NCBI GenBank assembly: GCA_018823835.1 | Contig: JAHJHT010000002.1 | Coordinates: 1,178,001-1,242,000 of the forward strand | Direction of reading: 5' to 3' | Source of the DNA: Alphaproteobacteria bacterium | GTDB lineage: Bacteria; Pseudomonadota; Alphaproteobacteria; Rhizobiales; Rhizobiaceae | Length of the DNA stretch: 64,000 bases | In this document: positions 55,266 to 63,150 of the stretch, piece by piece | Position numbering within the stretch: position 1 is the stretch's first letter | Layout: each line of letters opens with the position of its first letter | The notes under the pieces: generated by a model | Databases searched by the model: none | Told to the model about the DNA's origin: nothing | Seen by the model: the letters and a program-made list of their open reading frames with translations, nothing else | Made by a program: the position numbers and the translations under genes

Positions 55266-56465
55266 ATGAACCACCATCTCCTCGACGTGGCCATTCCCAA
55301 CGATTGGGACAGGAGAGGTCTGCCAGGCTGGGCCTATCATAGCGACGCCCTTCTCGAGCTCGAGAAAGAGCATGTTTTCCGCAATCACTGGCAAATTGCC
55401 GGCCATGTCTCGGATGTGCAGGAAGCGGGTGACTATCTGACCATGGATGTGGTCGGCGAGCGGGCGCTTGTCGTGCGCGGCAAGGACGGCGAGGTGCGTG
55501 CCTTCCACAATATCTGCCGCCATCGCGGCTCCCGCGTCGTTGCCGACAATCAGGGCAATTGCAAGAACGCGCTGGTCTGCCCGTTTCACGGCTGGGTCTA
55601 CAATCTCGACGGCACGCTGCGCGGCGCGGCGCGGCCGCGTTCCTTCCCCGATCTCGACAAGACCGAATTCGGCCTCGTGCCGCTGGAGCTCGAGATATGG
55701 AACGGACTGATCTTCATCCGCTTCCGCAAGGGGCCGCAGCCTTCGGTAGCCGAACTGATGGCGCCGGTCGCCGAGGAACTCGGGCACTACAAGTTCGCCG
55801 AGATGGTGCCGTCCTACGGCATCTGGTCACAGACGACGCCGGTCAACTGGAAGTCGGTGCGCGATGTCGACAATGAGGGCTATCACGTGGCCATGGCGCA
55901 TCCGGCGCTTCAGGATCTTTACGGCTCGACCTATTTCGACGAGCCTTTCGTCAACGGCGTGTCGCGCTCCTTCGCGACCTACAATCCGCATGCCGGCCGC
56001 CGCTGGAGCGTCCGCAACTACGTGAAGCTCGCGCCGGAGGCGACACATCTGCCGGAGCATCTGCGCAAGGCCTGGGTCTATTACGGCATGTTTCCCAACA
56101 TGGTCATTTCGGTAATGCCTGAATCGGTGCAATTCTACCAGGAGTTCCCGCTGTCGACAGGCGAGACGCTGCTGCGCGGCGCGATCTACAAGCACCGCGA
56201 CGAGACCCGCGAGCAGGCCGCGGCGCGCTACCTGTCGTTCCGCATCGATCGCGAGACCATGTCGGAAGACGTGCAGCTCTCGGTGTGGTCGAACGAGTCC
56301 ATGCTGTCGCAAGCCTTCGAGGGGTTCTACCTGTCCGATCTTGAATATGGCGTGCGCACGCATCACGACCATCTGCGCGCCATGCTGCCGGTGCTGGGAC
56401 TGGAATCAGCGCCGGACGAAAAGGACATGGCCAACCTCAACGATGCGCTGAGAAGCCGAGGCTGA
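55266..56465 (+). CDS. Rieske non-haem iron oxygenase, alpha subunit (quaternary-amine oxygenase-like)
   Basis: 399 residues. The Rieske 2Fe-2S ligands are Cys84-x-His86 (CRHRG) and Cys105-x2-His108 (CPFHGW). The mononuclear iron site has His207 and His212 in EGYHVAMAHP. The residue three before His207 is Glu204. Most ring-hydroxylating oxygenases have Asp here; Glu is typical of the CntA/YeaW-type oxygenases that act on carnitine and other quaternary amines. No reductase gene is in this window, so the electron donor is encoded elsewhere. It is the first gene downstream of the LysR and shares an operator-like repeat with the aminotransferase promoter. Confidence 0.9.
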   Translation: MNHHLLDVAIPNDWDRRGLPGWAYHSDALLELEKEHVFRNHWQIAGHVSDVQEAGDYLTMDVVGERALVVRGKDGEVRAFHNICRHRGSRVVADNQGNCKNALVCPFHGWVYNLDGTLRGAARPRSFPDLDKTEFGLVPLELEIWNGLIFIRFRKGPQPSVAELMAPVAEELGHYKFAEMVPSYGIWSQTTPVNWKSVRDVDNEGYHVAMAHPALQDLYGSTYFDEPFVNGVSRSFATYNPHAGRRWSVRNYVKLAPEATHLPEHLRKAWVYYGMFPNMVISVMPESVQFYQEFPLSTGETLLRGAIYKHRDETREQAAARYLSFRIDRETMSEDVQLSVWSNESMLSQAFEGFYLSDLEYGVRTHHDHLRAMLPVLGLESAPDEKDMANLNDALRSRG

Positions 56466-56650
56466 GACGCCGGCACTGGCTGGGGGCTTTGATCTTGCCA
56501 CCGGTGGCCTCCTGAGCATAGGACGTTTCGAGAGCGAACCGGCGAGGTTCCAGAGCGGGCCAATCCCGTCCGGCTGCTGGCTGCGCTGTCCTGATCCCTG
56601 TGGCCCCCTGTCCGGCCTGTCTGCCGCCTGTTCGAAAGACGACACCGCCG

Positions 56651-57091
56651 ATGGACGATCTAGCCATTCTGGGCGGGCTCTTCGCGATTGCCTTCATCGC
56701 CGCAACGATCCTTCCGGCCCAGTCGGAGGCAGCCCTCGTTGCGCTTCTGGTCGCGGGAACGCACTCGCCAATCCTGCTGGTGGCGGTGGCAAGTCTCGGC
56801 AATGTGCTGGGCGCCGTGGTCAACTGGGCGCTCGGTCGCAGCGTCGAGCGGTTTCGCGACCGGCGGTGGTTTCCCGTCAGCCCGCGCGCGCTTGACCGGG
56901 CAACCGGCTGGTACCACCGCTGGGGGCGGTGGAGCCTGCTTTTCAGCTGGGCGCCCATCGGGGGCGATGCGCTGACGGTTGCGGCAGGTGTGTTGCGCGA
57001 ACCGCTGCGAAGCTTTCTGGTGCTGGTCACGATCGCCAAGACGGGGCGTTATGCCGTACTCGCCGCCGTCACGCTTGGCGTGCTGGCGTAA
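56651..57091 (+). CDS. YqaA-type SNARE-associated/DedA-like small membrane protein
   Basis: 146 residues from the ATG at 56651. It has about four hydrophobic segments; GTHSPILLVAVASLGNVLGAVVNWALGR carries the GNVLG-NW pattern of YqaA-family proteins, a small branch of the DedA superfamily. It is an inner-membrane protein whose role may involve lipid carriers or membrane maintenance. It is separated from the Rieske gene by 185 bases and converges with the aminotransferase gene. Earlier in-frame starts run out of the Cys/Pro-rich intergenic sequence. Confidence 0.8.
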   Translation: MDDLAILGGLFAIAFIAATILPAQSEAALVALLVAGTHSPILLVAVASLGNVLGAVVNWALGRSVERFRDRRWFPVSPRALDRATGWYHRWGRWSLLFSWAPIGGDALTVAAGVLREPLRSFLVLVTIAKTGRYAVLAAVTLGVLA

Positions 57092-57131
57092 GCGCCCTAG
57101 CTGCCGCAAGCGAGCCGACTGCGAAGGCCGG

Positions 57132-58550
57132 TCAGCCCTGCCAGACGCCTTCCTTGCGCAGGTCTTCCATGGTGCGCGAAATGCCCTCGCGCAGGATTCC
57201 CACCATGTCGTCGACCTGCTCGCGGGTGATGACCAGCGGCGGGCTCATCACGCACATGTTGATCAGCGGCCGCACCAACAGGCCGAGTTCGTGGCAATGC
57301 GCATCGATGCGGTTGCCGACGTCCTTGTCGAGCTTGAGCGGATCGTTGCTCTCGCGGTCGGCGACGCATTCGACGCAGGCCATCAGCCCGGCGCCGCGCA
57401 CTTCGCCGACGATCTCCAGCTCTTCGAGCGACTTCATGCGCTCCTGGAAATAGGGACCGACCTCGCGGGCATGATCGAGGATGCCGTCCTCCAGCAGGTC
57501 GAGGTTCTTCAGCGCAACCGCGCAGCCGACAGGATGGCTGGTATAGGTCAGGCCGTGCCCGAACAGAGCATCGGGATGGTTGGACCGCCGCAGTTCCTCC
57601 AGGAGACGTTCCGAAATGATGACGCCGCCAAGCGGGAAGTAGCCGGAGGTCAGGCCCTTGGCGAAGGTGATCATGTCGGGATCGATGCCGAACACTTCCT
57701 CCGAAGCGAAGACGTGACCAAGCCGCCCGAAGGCGGTGACGACCTCGTCGGAGACGTAGAGGATCTCGTTGTCGCGGCAGATTTCGCGGATGCGCCCGAG
57801 ATAGTTGGGCGGCGGGACGATGACGCCGCCGGATGCCTGTACCGGCTCGCCTACGAATGCGCCGATCCTGTCCGCGCCGATGCGGTTCACCGTGTCGCGG
57901 AATTCGGCAACGAGCATGTCGGAGAAGGCCCCGACACTCATGCCGGCCGGGCGCCGGAACGGGTCCGGCGACGACAGCTTGACGACCAGATCATGGGCGC
58001 CGTCCATCCAGTCGCGGTCGCGCGCACGACCGTTGAGCGACGCCGACAGATAGGTCGAGCCGTGATAGGCGCCGCCACGGCTGATGATCAGCTTCTTCTC
58101 GCTGCGGCCGCGCACATTGTTGTAGAACTGCATGAAGCGAAGCGCCGTCTCGACGGCAGACGAGCCGCCGGTGGTGAAGAAGATGTGGCTGAGGTCGCCC
58201 GGCGCGTGACCGGCGATGCGGCGGGCAAGCTCCGCCGACGGACTGTTCATCGTGTACCACGGCGTGTTGTAGGACAGCTGCATGGCCTGATCGTACATGA
58301 CGCGCGCCAGTTCCTCGCGGCGGTGGCCGACATTGACGCACCACATGCCGGCGGGTCCGTCGATCAGCTTCTTGCCGTCGCCGTCGGTGATGTAGATGCC
58401 CTCGCCACCCTCGATCAGGCTGCGCGCCTCGGCGCCGACAGTGCCGGCATAGGGCCAGGGCTGGACGAGGTGGCGCTTGGCGAGGTCGACAGACTGCGCG
58501 GCAGCGGCAGCATCTGTTTCCGCCGGCTTGAAGTTCCTGATTGCCGCCAT
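57132..58550 (-). CDS. Class III aminotransferase (omega-amine:pyruvate type)
   Basis: 472 residues from the ATG at 58550 with AGGTGA upstream. PLP-binding Lys298 is in MITFAKGLTSGYFPLGG, and the pocket Asp268 is in YVSDEVVTAFGR. The N-terminal IDGPAGMWCVNVGHRREEL and the SHIFFTTGGSSAVETALR segments are close to putrescine:pyruvate and beta-alanine:pyruvate aminotransferases of the SpuC/AptA type. It would remove an amino group from a diamine or omega-amino acid. It is divergent from the ABC permease genes and is preceded by the shared TTGAATG-NN-CRTTCAA repeat. Confidence 0.9.
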   Translation of the reverse strand: MAAIRNFKPAETDAAAAAQSVDLAKRHLVQPWPYAGTVGAEARSLIEGGEGIYITDGDGKKLIDGPAGMWCVNVGHRREELARVMYDQAMQLSYNTPWYTMNSPSAELARRIAGHAPGDLSHIFFTTGGSSAVETALRFMQFYNNVRGRSEKKLIISRGGAYHGSTYLSASLNGRARDRDWMDGAHDLVVKLSSPDPFRRPAGMSVGAFSDMLVAEFRDTVNRIGADRIGAFVGEPVQASGGVIVPPPNYLGRIREICRDNEILYVSDEVVTAFGRLGHVFASEEVFGIDPDMITFAKGLTSGYFPLGGVIISERLLEELRRSNHPDALFGHGLTYTSHPVGCAVALKNLDLLEDGILDHAREVGPYFQERMKSLEELEIVGEVRGAGLMACVECVADRESNDPLKLDKDVGNRIDAHCHELGLLVRPLINMCVMSPPLVITREQVDDMVGILREGISRTMEDLRKEGVWQG

Positions 58551-58633
58551 CTTGTCACCTCGTTGTTGCGCGTGGATCGCGCAGATTGCAGAAGTGTCCA
58601 AGCCCCCGAATTCAGGCGCCAATTCACTCCATT

Positions 58634-58649
58634 TTGAATGTCCGTTCAA
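58634..58649. promoter_or_regulatory. Second copy of the TTGAATG-NN-CRTTCAA repeat
   Basis: TTGAATGTCCGTTCAA lies in the 247-base divergent region between the aminotransferase and the ABC permease operon. It is 84 bases upstream of the aminotransferase start on the minus strand and about 150 bases before the permease start on the plus strand, so one regulator could control both directions. Confidence 0.65.
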
Positions 58650-58797
58650 TCAATATCGCAGAAATGCCACTTGATTTCAATCGTCGCTTGGGCACATGAT
58701 GCGAGATAGCCGGCAAGCGACGGGGAACGCGCAATGCCGGCAAGGCAGTGGGGCACGAAACAATGCGACAGGCCAGATCGGCGAGGAAGCCTCTGAT

Positions 58798-59718
58798 ATG
58801 ACGGAGGCGGCGGATGAGACCCTGCCGCCGGCGCGCGCCACGCGCGGGCACCGCAAGGCTCTTCTGCAATCCGAACAGTCCAAGGGCTTCGCCCTGATCA
58901 GCCCGACCTTCGCCTATGCGCTGGTGCTGCTTGTGGCACCGATTATCGTGGTGGTGGCGCACAGTTTCTGGACCCAGGACTACTTGACCATCGACCGCAC
59001 CTTCACGCTCGAAAACTACCGCATAGCGCTGACCGAACCGATCTATCGCGACCTGTTGATGCGCTCGCTGGTGATATCGCTGCTCGTCAGCTTCTTCACC
59101 GTGATCCTCGCCTATCCGATCGCCTTCTACATTTCCTTCCATGGCGGCCGCCACAAGGGCATCTGGCTTTTCCTCATCACCGTTCCGTTCTGGACCAGCT
59201 ACCTGCTGCGCGTCATGTCGTGGAAGGTCATCCTGGGGTACAATGGCGTGCTGAACTCGGGCCTGATGGGCCTGGGCATCATCGATGAACCGTCGACAGC
59301 ACTGCTTTACAACACCACCGCCGTGGTCATCACGCTGACGCACGCCTGGGCGGCCTTTGCCGTGCTGCCGATCTTCGTTTCCCTGGAGAAGATCGACCGC
59401 ACCCTGATCGAGGCGGCAATCGACCTCGGCGACGGCCCGGTGCGGCGTTTCCTGCGCGTGGTGCTGCCGCTGTCGCTGCCCGGCGTCATCGCTGCCCTGC
59501 TCATCGTCATGATCCCGACCGTCGGCGACTATGTCACGCCCAAGCTCGTGGGCGGCAAGGATGGCGTGATGATCGCCAACGCCATCCAGGCGCAGTTCGG
59601 AAAGGCGTCGAACTGGCCGCTGGGGGCGGCCCTTTCGGTAACGACCATGGCCGTCGTGACGACCATGGCCGGCGGCATCGTGCTTCTGCTGCGCTGGTCC
59701 ACGAGGCTGATGCGATGA
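58798..59718 (+). CDS. ABC transporter permease, spermidine/putrescine family (PotB-like)
   Basis: 306 residues from the ATG at 58798 with GAGGAAG upstream. Six predicted helices follow a soluble N-terminal tail. The EAAIDLGDGPVRRFLRVVLPLSLPGV segment is the EAA coupling loop of polyamine-type permeases. The LAYPIAFYISF segment is also typical. It forms an operon with a second permease (ATGA overlap) and the ATPase. Confidence 0.93.
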   Translation: MTEAADETLPPARATRGHRKALLQSEQSKGFALISPTFAYALVLLVAPIIVVVAHSFWTQDYLTIDRTFTLENYRIALTEPIYRDLLMRSLVISLLVSFFTVILAYPIAFYISFHGGRHKGIWLFLITVPFWTSYLLRVMSWKVILGYNGVLNSGLMGLGIIDEPSTALLYNTTAVVITLTHAWAAFAVLPIFVSLEKIDRTLIEAAIDLGDGPVRRFLRVVLPLSLPGVIAALLIVMIPTVGDYVTPKLVGGKDGVMIANAIQAQFGKASNWPLGAALSVTTMAVVTTMAGGIVLLLRWSTRLMR

Positions 59719-60527
59719 ACCGGCTCCTGTCCAGATGGCTGCCCGTCTATGCCTTCCTCTACATCGTCTTCCTCTATCTGCCGGTGATCTTCCTGCCGAT
59801 CTTCTCGGTCAACACATCGGCCGTGCCGCAGTTTCCGCTCTCCGGCCTGACCACCAAATGGTACAAGGAACTGCCGAACACGCCGGCATTGCTCGACGCC
59901 GCCTGGAACAGCCTGATCGTCGGTGTCGCAGCGGCCATCCTCAGCACCATCCTCGGCATCTGCGCGGCACGCGCCATCACGCGCTACCGCTTCAGGGGCC
60001 GCACCGCCATCAACGGGCTGATCATGGCGCCGCTCGTGCTGCCCGAGATCATTGTCGCGATCTCGCTGCTCATCGTGCTTATCCAGCTCGGCTTCAGCCT
60101 GTCGCTGTTCACAGTCGTGCTCGGCCATATCCTGATCTGCATACCCTATTCGATGACCGTGCTGACCTCCGGTTTCGAGGGCTTTGACCGCAGCCTCGAG
60201 GAAGCCTCCGCCGATCTTGGCGAGAGCGCCTTCGGCACGTTCCGGCGGGTGACGTTGCCGATGGTGGCGCCGGCCATCATTTCGAGCCTGCTCGTCTCCT
60301 TCACCATCTCGCTCGACGAGTTCATCCTTGCCTTCTTCCTCGCCGGCACCGACGCGACGCTGCCGCTCTACATCTGGGGCCAGCTGCGCTTTGCGGCGAA
60401 ACTGCCCGGGGTCCTGGCGCTCGGCACCCTGTTGCTCGTCGGCTCCTTCCTGCTTGTCACCATCGCCGAAGTGATCCGCCGCCGCGCGGCCCGGCGCACC
60501 CAGAACGAGGGAGGCGCGATTGTCTGA
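59715..60527 (+). CDS. ABC transporter permease, spermidine/putrescine family (PotC-like)
   Basis: 270 residues and six predicted helices. The coupling loop EEASADLGESAFGTFRRVTLP is present, and the start overlaps the previous stop as ATGA. It pairs with the PotB-like permease to form the transmembrane channel. It overlaps the ATPase gene by eight bases. The family is clear; the precise substrate (putrescine, spermidine or another cationic amine) is not. Confidence 0.93.
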   Translation: MNRLLSRWLPVYAFLYIVFLYLPVIFLPIFSVNTSAVPQFPLSGLTTKWYKELPNTPALLDAAWNSLIVGVAAAILSTILGICAARAITRYRFRGRTAINGLIMAPLVLPEIIVAISLLIVLIQLGFSLSLFTVVLGHILICIPYSMTVLTSGFEGFDRSLEEASADLGESAFGTFRRVTLPMVAPAIISSLLVSFTISLDEFILAFFLAGTDATLPLYIWGQLRFAAKLPGVLALGTLLLVGSFLLVTIAEVIRRRAARRTQNEGGAIV

Positions 60528-61608
60528 TCGCCCCATGATCGAAATCCGTAACGTCACGCGCAGCTACGGCTCGTTCAAGGCGCTCGACGATGCAAATCTG
60601 AGCATTCGCGAGGGCGAGTTCTTTTCGCTGCTCGGACCCTCGGGTTGCGGCAAGACCACGCTGCTCAGAATGATCGCAGGCTTCGACAATCCGACTTCTG
60701 GCAGCATCTTCATCGACGGCCAGCCGATGGCCGGCATCGCCGCAAACCGGCGCCCGACCAACATGGTGTTTCAGAGCTACGCCATCTTCCCGCATCTCAA
60801 TGTCGGCGAAAACGTCTCCTACGGGCTGAAGCGGCTGAAACTCGACGCCGGCGAAGAAAAGCGTCGCGTCGAGGAAGCGCTGGAGCAGGTTTCGCTGACC
60901 GGGCTCGGCCAGCGCGGCGCCACCGAACTGTCAGGCGGTCAGAGGCAGCGCGTTGCGCTGGCGCGTGCGCTGGTCATGCGGCCAAAAGTGCTGCTGCTGG
61001 ACGAACCGTTGTCGGCGCTCGACAAGAAGCTGCGCGAGCAGATGCAAGTCGAGCTTCGCCGGCTGCAGCAGGCAGTCGGCATCACCTTCATCCTGGTTAC
61101 GCACGACCAGTACGAGGCGCTCGCCATGTCGGACCGTATCGCCGTGATGTTCGGCGGCAAGATCGCCCAGGTCGACGCGCCGCAAGTGATCTACCAGCGC
61201 CCGGCGACGCGGCAGGTAGCCGACTTCCTGGGCGGCATGAATTTTGTCAAGGCGGATGTCGTGGAGGTAAACGGAGAGACCATCACGCTGGAGACGCTGG
61301 GCTTCGGCCGCATCACGACGGCCAAGCCGGCCGGCTTTTCCGGCAATGGCGCATCGACCACGCTGGGCATTCGCCCGGAACGGCTACGCGTGCTGTGGGA
61401 CGAGGAGAAGGCCAAGTTCGAGGTCGCGGGCAAGGTCATCGAGCGGCACTATTTCGGCGAGATCACGCAGCTCGTCGTCGCTGTGGACGGCCTGGAAAAA
61501 CCCCTTTCGGTGACCGAGACCAACGATTTCGGTGCCGACGACATCCCGGTCGGCGCGCCCATCCGCCTCGGCTACGACCCCGACGCGTTGGTGGCGATGG
61601 CGGACTGA
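60520..61608 (+). CDS. ABC transporter ATPase, polyamine type (PotA-like)
   Basis: 362 residues starting at a TTG (60520) behind AGGGAGG; the first ATG is five codons later at 60535 and lacks a Shine-Dalgarno, so TTG is preferred. Walker A GPSGCGKTT, signature ELSGGQRQRVALARAL and Walker B LLLDEPLSALD are present, and a C-terminal TOBE domain follows. It drives import through the two permeases. It is the last gene of this operon; the matching binding protein is encoded on the other strand at the window end. Confidence 0.94.
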   Translation: MSDRPMIEIRNVTRSYGSFKALDDANLSIREGEFFSLLGPSGCGKTTLLRMIAGFDNPTSGSIFIDGQPMAGIAANRRPTNMVFQSYAIFPHLNVGENVSYGLKRLKLDAGEEKRRVEEALEQVSLTGLGQRGATELSGGQRQRVALARALVMRPKVLLLDEPLSALDKKLREQMQVELRRLQQAVGITFILVTHDQYEALAMSDRIAVMFGGKIAQVDAPQVIYQRPATRQVADFLGGMNFVKADVVEVNGETITLETLGFGRITTAKPAGFSGNGASTTLGIRPERLRVLWDEEKAKFEVAGKVIERHYFGEITQLVVAVDGLEKPLSVTETNDFGADDIPVGAPIRLGYDPDALVAMAD

Positions 61609-61626
61609 AGCTCGCCAGCCAAGTCC

Positions 61627-61734
61627 CTACCCCTTCTTCTCCACATGACCGCCGAAGGCGAAGCGCATCGCCGATAGCAGCTTGTCGACGAACTCGGATT
61701 CGCCCCGCGAGGCAAAACGGTCGAACAGCGCCGT
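61627..61734 (-). pseudogene. gnd: 3' remnant of 6-phosphogluconate dehydrogenase (gnd)
   Basis: Reading the minus strand from 61734 to the TAG at 61627 gives about 35 codons. They include [19 protein letters not shown] and then [15 protein letters not shown]. That matches the conserved C-terminus of the short NAD-type 6-phosphogluconate dehydrogenase family, whose pattern is RFxSR, KxLxAxR and FGGHxxK. Upstream on that strand the similarity stops and no start or other gnd domain is visible before the amine oxidase gene. So this is a truncated tail, left when something replaced the rest of the gene. Confidence 0.8.
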
Positions 61735-61857
61735 CCGCTCTCGCCGCACGAAAGCTCTGCCTTGTGCAATCCTATGCGGCGGCGCCGCAGCGGAAGAGTC
61801 GCATGTCGCTCAGGGCTTATCCATGTTGGTCCGGCGAAGGCGGTCCCGCACACGGGT

Positions 61858-63150
61858 TCAGCCGGCAGGCAGGCTCCCGGCCAGCTGCGCGACGACCTCT
61901 GCCGCGGCCTCCCGTCCGGCGACGAGCGCACCCTCGATATAGCCCGGATAGGATGGCGACAGTTCCGAGCAGGCAAAGCTTATGTCGGCGAGGCCACTGC
62001 GCAGCACCGCCTCAGCGTTGCTGGCAGCGCAATCGATCACAATGTCGGAATAGGCGCCGCCGCTCCATCTGTCGTCCGACCAGTCCCTGAGCGTTATGTC
62101 CAGGGCATCCGCAGCCTGCGGCCCGAGGGCTGCCGAGAGCCTGGCAACGATCCTGGCCGCCGTTCCGGACTTGCCGCCGGCGGCCCATTCGCTCGCAATG
62201 CGGCCACCGATGAAGACGACCAGTGCGGCATGCCCGTCATCGTGGCTGGCGTCGCAGGCGTAGAGCCCTGCAGGATCGAGAAAGAAGACCATGCCGCTGA
62301 GACCTCGCTCGCGCCAGAAGGGTTCCTTGTAGCGGACGAAGGCCTTGATGACGCGACCGCTTCGCCATGCACCGAGCGCATCGGCAAGGCTCTTGGGGAG
62401 CGGCGGATCGAAGGCGATCCTGCCCGCCATGACCGGCGGAACGGCGACGATCAGCTTTCGCGCACTGATCGTACCGCGCGGCGTCTTGACGGTGATGCCA
62501 CTAGCGTCCTGCACAATGCGTTCGGCAGGCTCGGACAGCCGTACCGCATCGCCCAGCGGGCGTGCCAGATCGACGGCCAGGGAATGGATTGTTTCCTTCA
62601 GGAGATACTGCAGTTCCGGCACTTCATTGGTGATGCGCCGGTCATTGCCGATCAGGTACCACAGCGGCACGTCGGCGGGTGGCTGGCACCAAAGGCCCTC
62701 GATCATCGAGAGAAAGCCGGCTTTGGCATCCTTTTCGTCAGCTTGCGCAGCGGTCCATGCGGCGACACTCAGGCCAGCGATGGAGGGATCGTCCGGCTCT
62801 ATCGCGTTCAGGCGGTCGCGCATTGCCGTGACCCGGCCATAGAGATCGTCGGCATTCTGTGGAATGGGCTGAACCAGACCGGCACCGACAGTATAGGCCC
62901 GCACCAGGGTTTTCCCGTGTTGCCGGGCCAGCGCCATGATCTCGGGCATGTCGTCGCAAATGAACTGGCCGCCGAGATCGACTGTTTCACCGAGCCCGTT
63001 TGATCCGGCCTCGACACGTCCGCCTACGCGGTCACGCGCCTCAAGCACCAGGCAATCGACGCCTGCTGCCTTGATCTGGTTCGCCGCGGCGAGGCCGGCA
63101 AAGCCGGCCCCGACGACGACGACATCAATTAGAGCAGTCTGGCCGATCAA
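61858..63150 (-). CDS. Flavin-containing monoamine oxidase family protein
   Basis: 430 residues. The N-terminal VVVVGAGFAGLAAANQI and LEARDRVGGRV motifs are the FAD-binding signature of the amine oxidase/PAO family. The C-terminal EGALVAGREAAAEV segment closes the FAD site. It oxidatively deaminates a primary or secondary amine to the aldehyde. There is no signal peptide. Its start overlaps the binding-protein stop by four bases (ATGA), so it is cotranscribed with the amine-binding protein, which supports a polyamine-type substrate. Confidence 0.9.
   Translation of the reverse strand: MIGQTALIDVVVVGAGFAGLAAANQIKAAGVDCLVLEARDRVGGRVEAGSNGLGETVDLGGQFICDDMPEIMALARQHGKTLVRAYTVGAGLVQPIPQNADDLYGRVTAMRDRLNAIEPDDPSIAGLSVAAWTAAQADEKDAKAGFLSMIEGLWCQPPADVPLWYLIGNDRRITNEVPELQYLLKETIHSLAVDLARPLGDAVRLSEPAERIVQDASGITVKTPRGTISARKLIVAVPPVMAGRIAFDPPLPKSLADALGAWRSGRVIKAFVRYKEPFWRERGLSGMVFFLDPAGLYACDASHDDGHAALVVFIGGRIASEWAAGGKSGTAARIVARLSAALGPQAADALDITLRDWSDDRWSGGAYSDIVIDCAASNAEAVLRSGLADISFACSELSPSYPGYIEGALVAGREAAAEVVAQLAGSLPAG

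Noticed and set aside
56466-56650. Gap between the Rieske and YqaA-like genes as a small gene
   Set aside because: The open frames are Arg/Pro-rich and have no family features, and the YqaA start at 56651 fits better.
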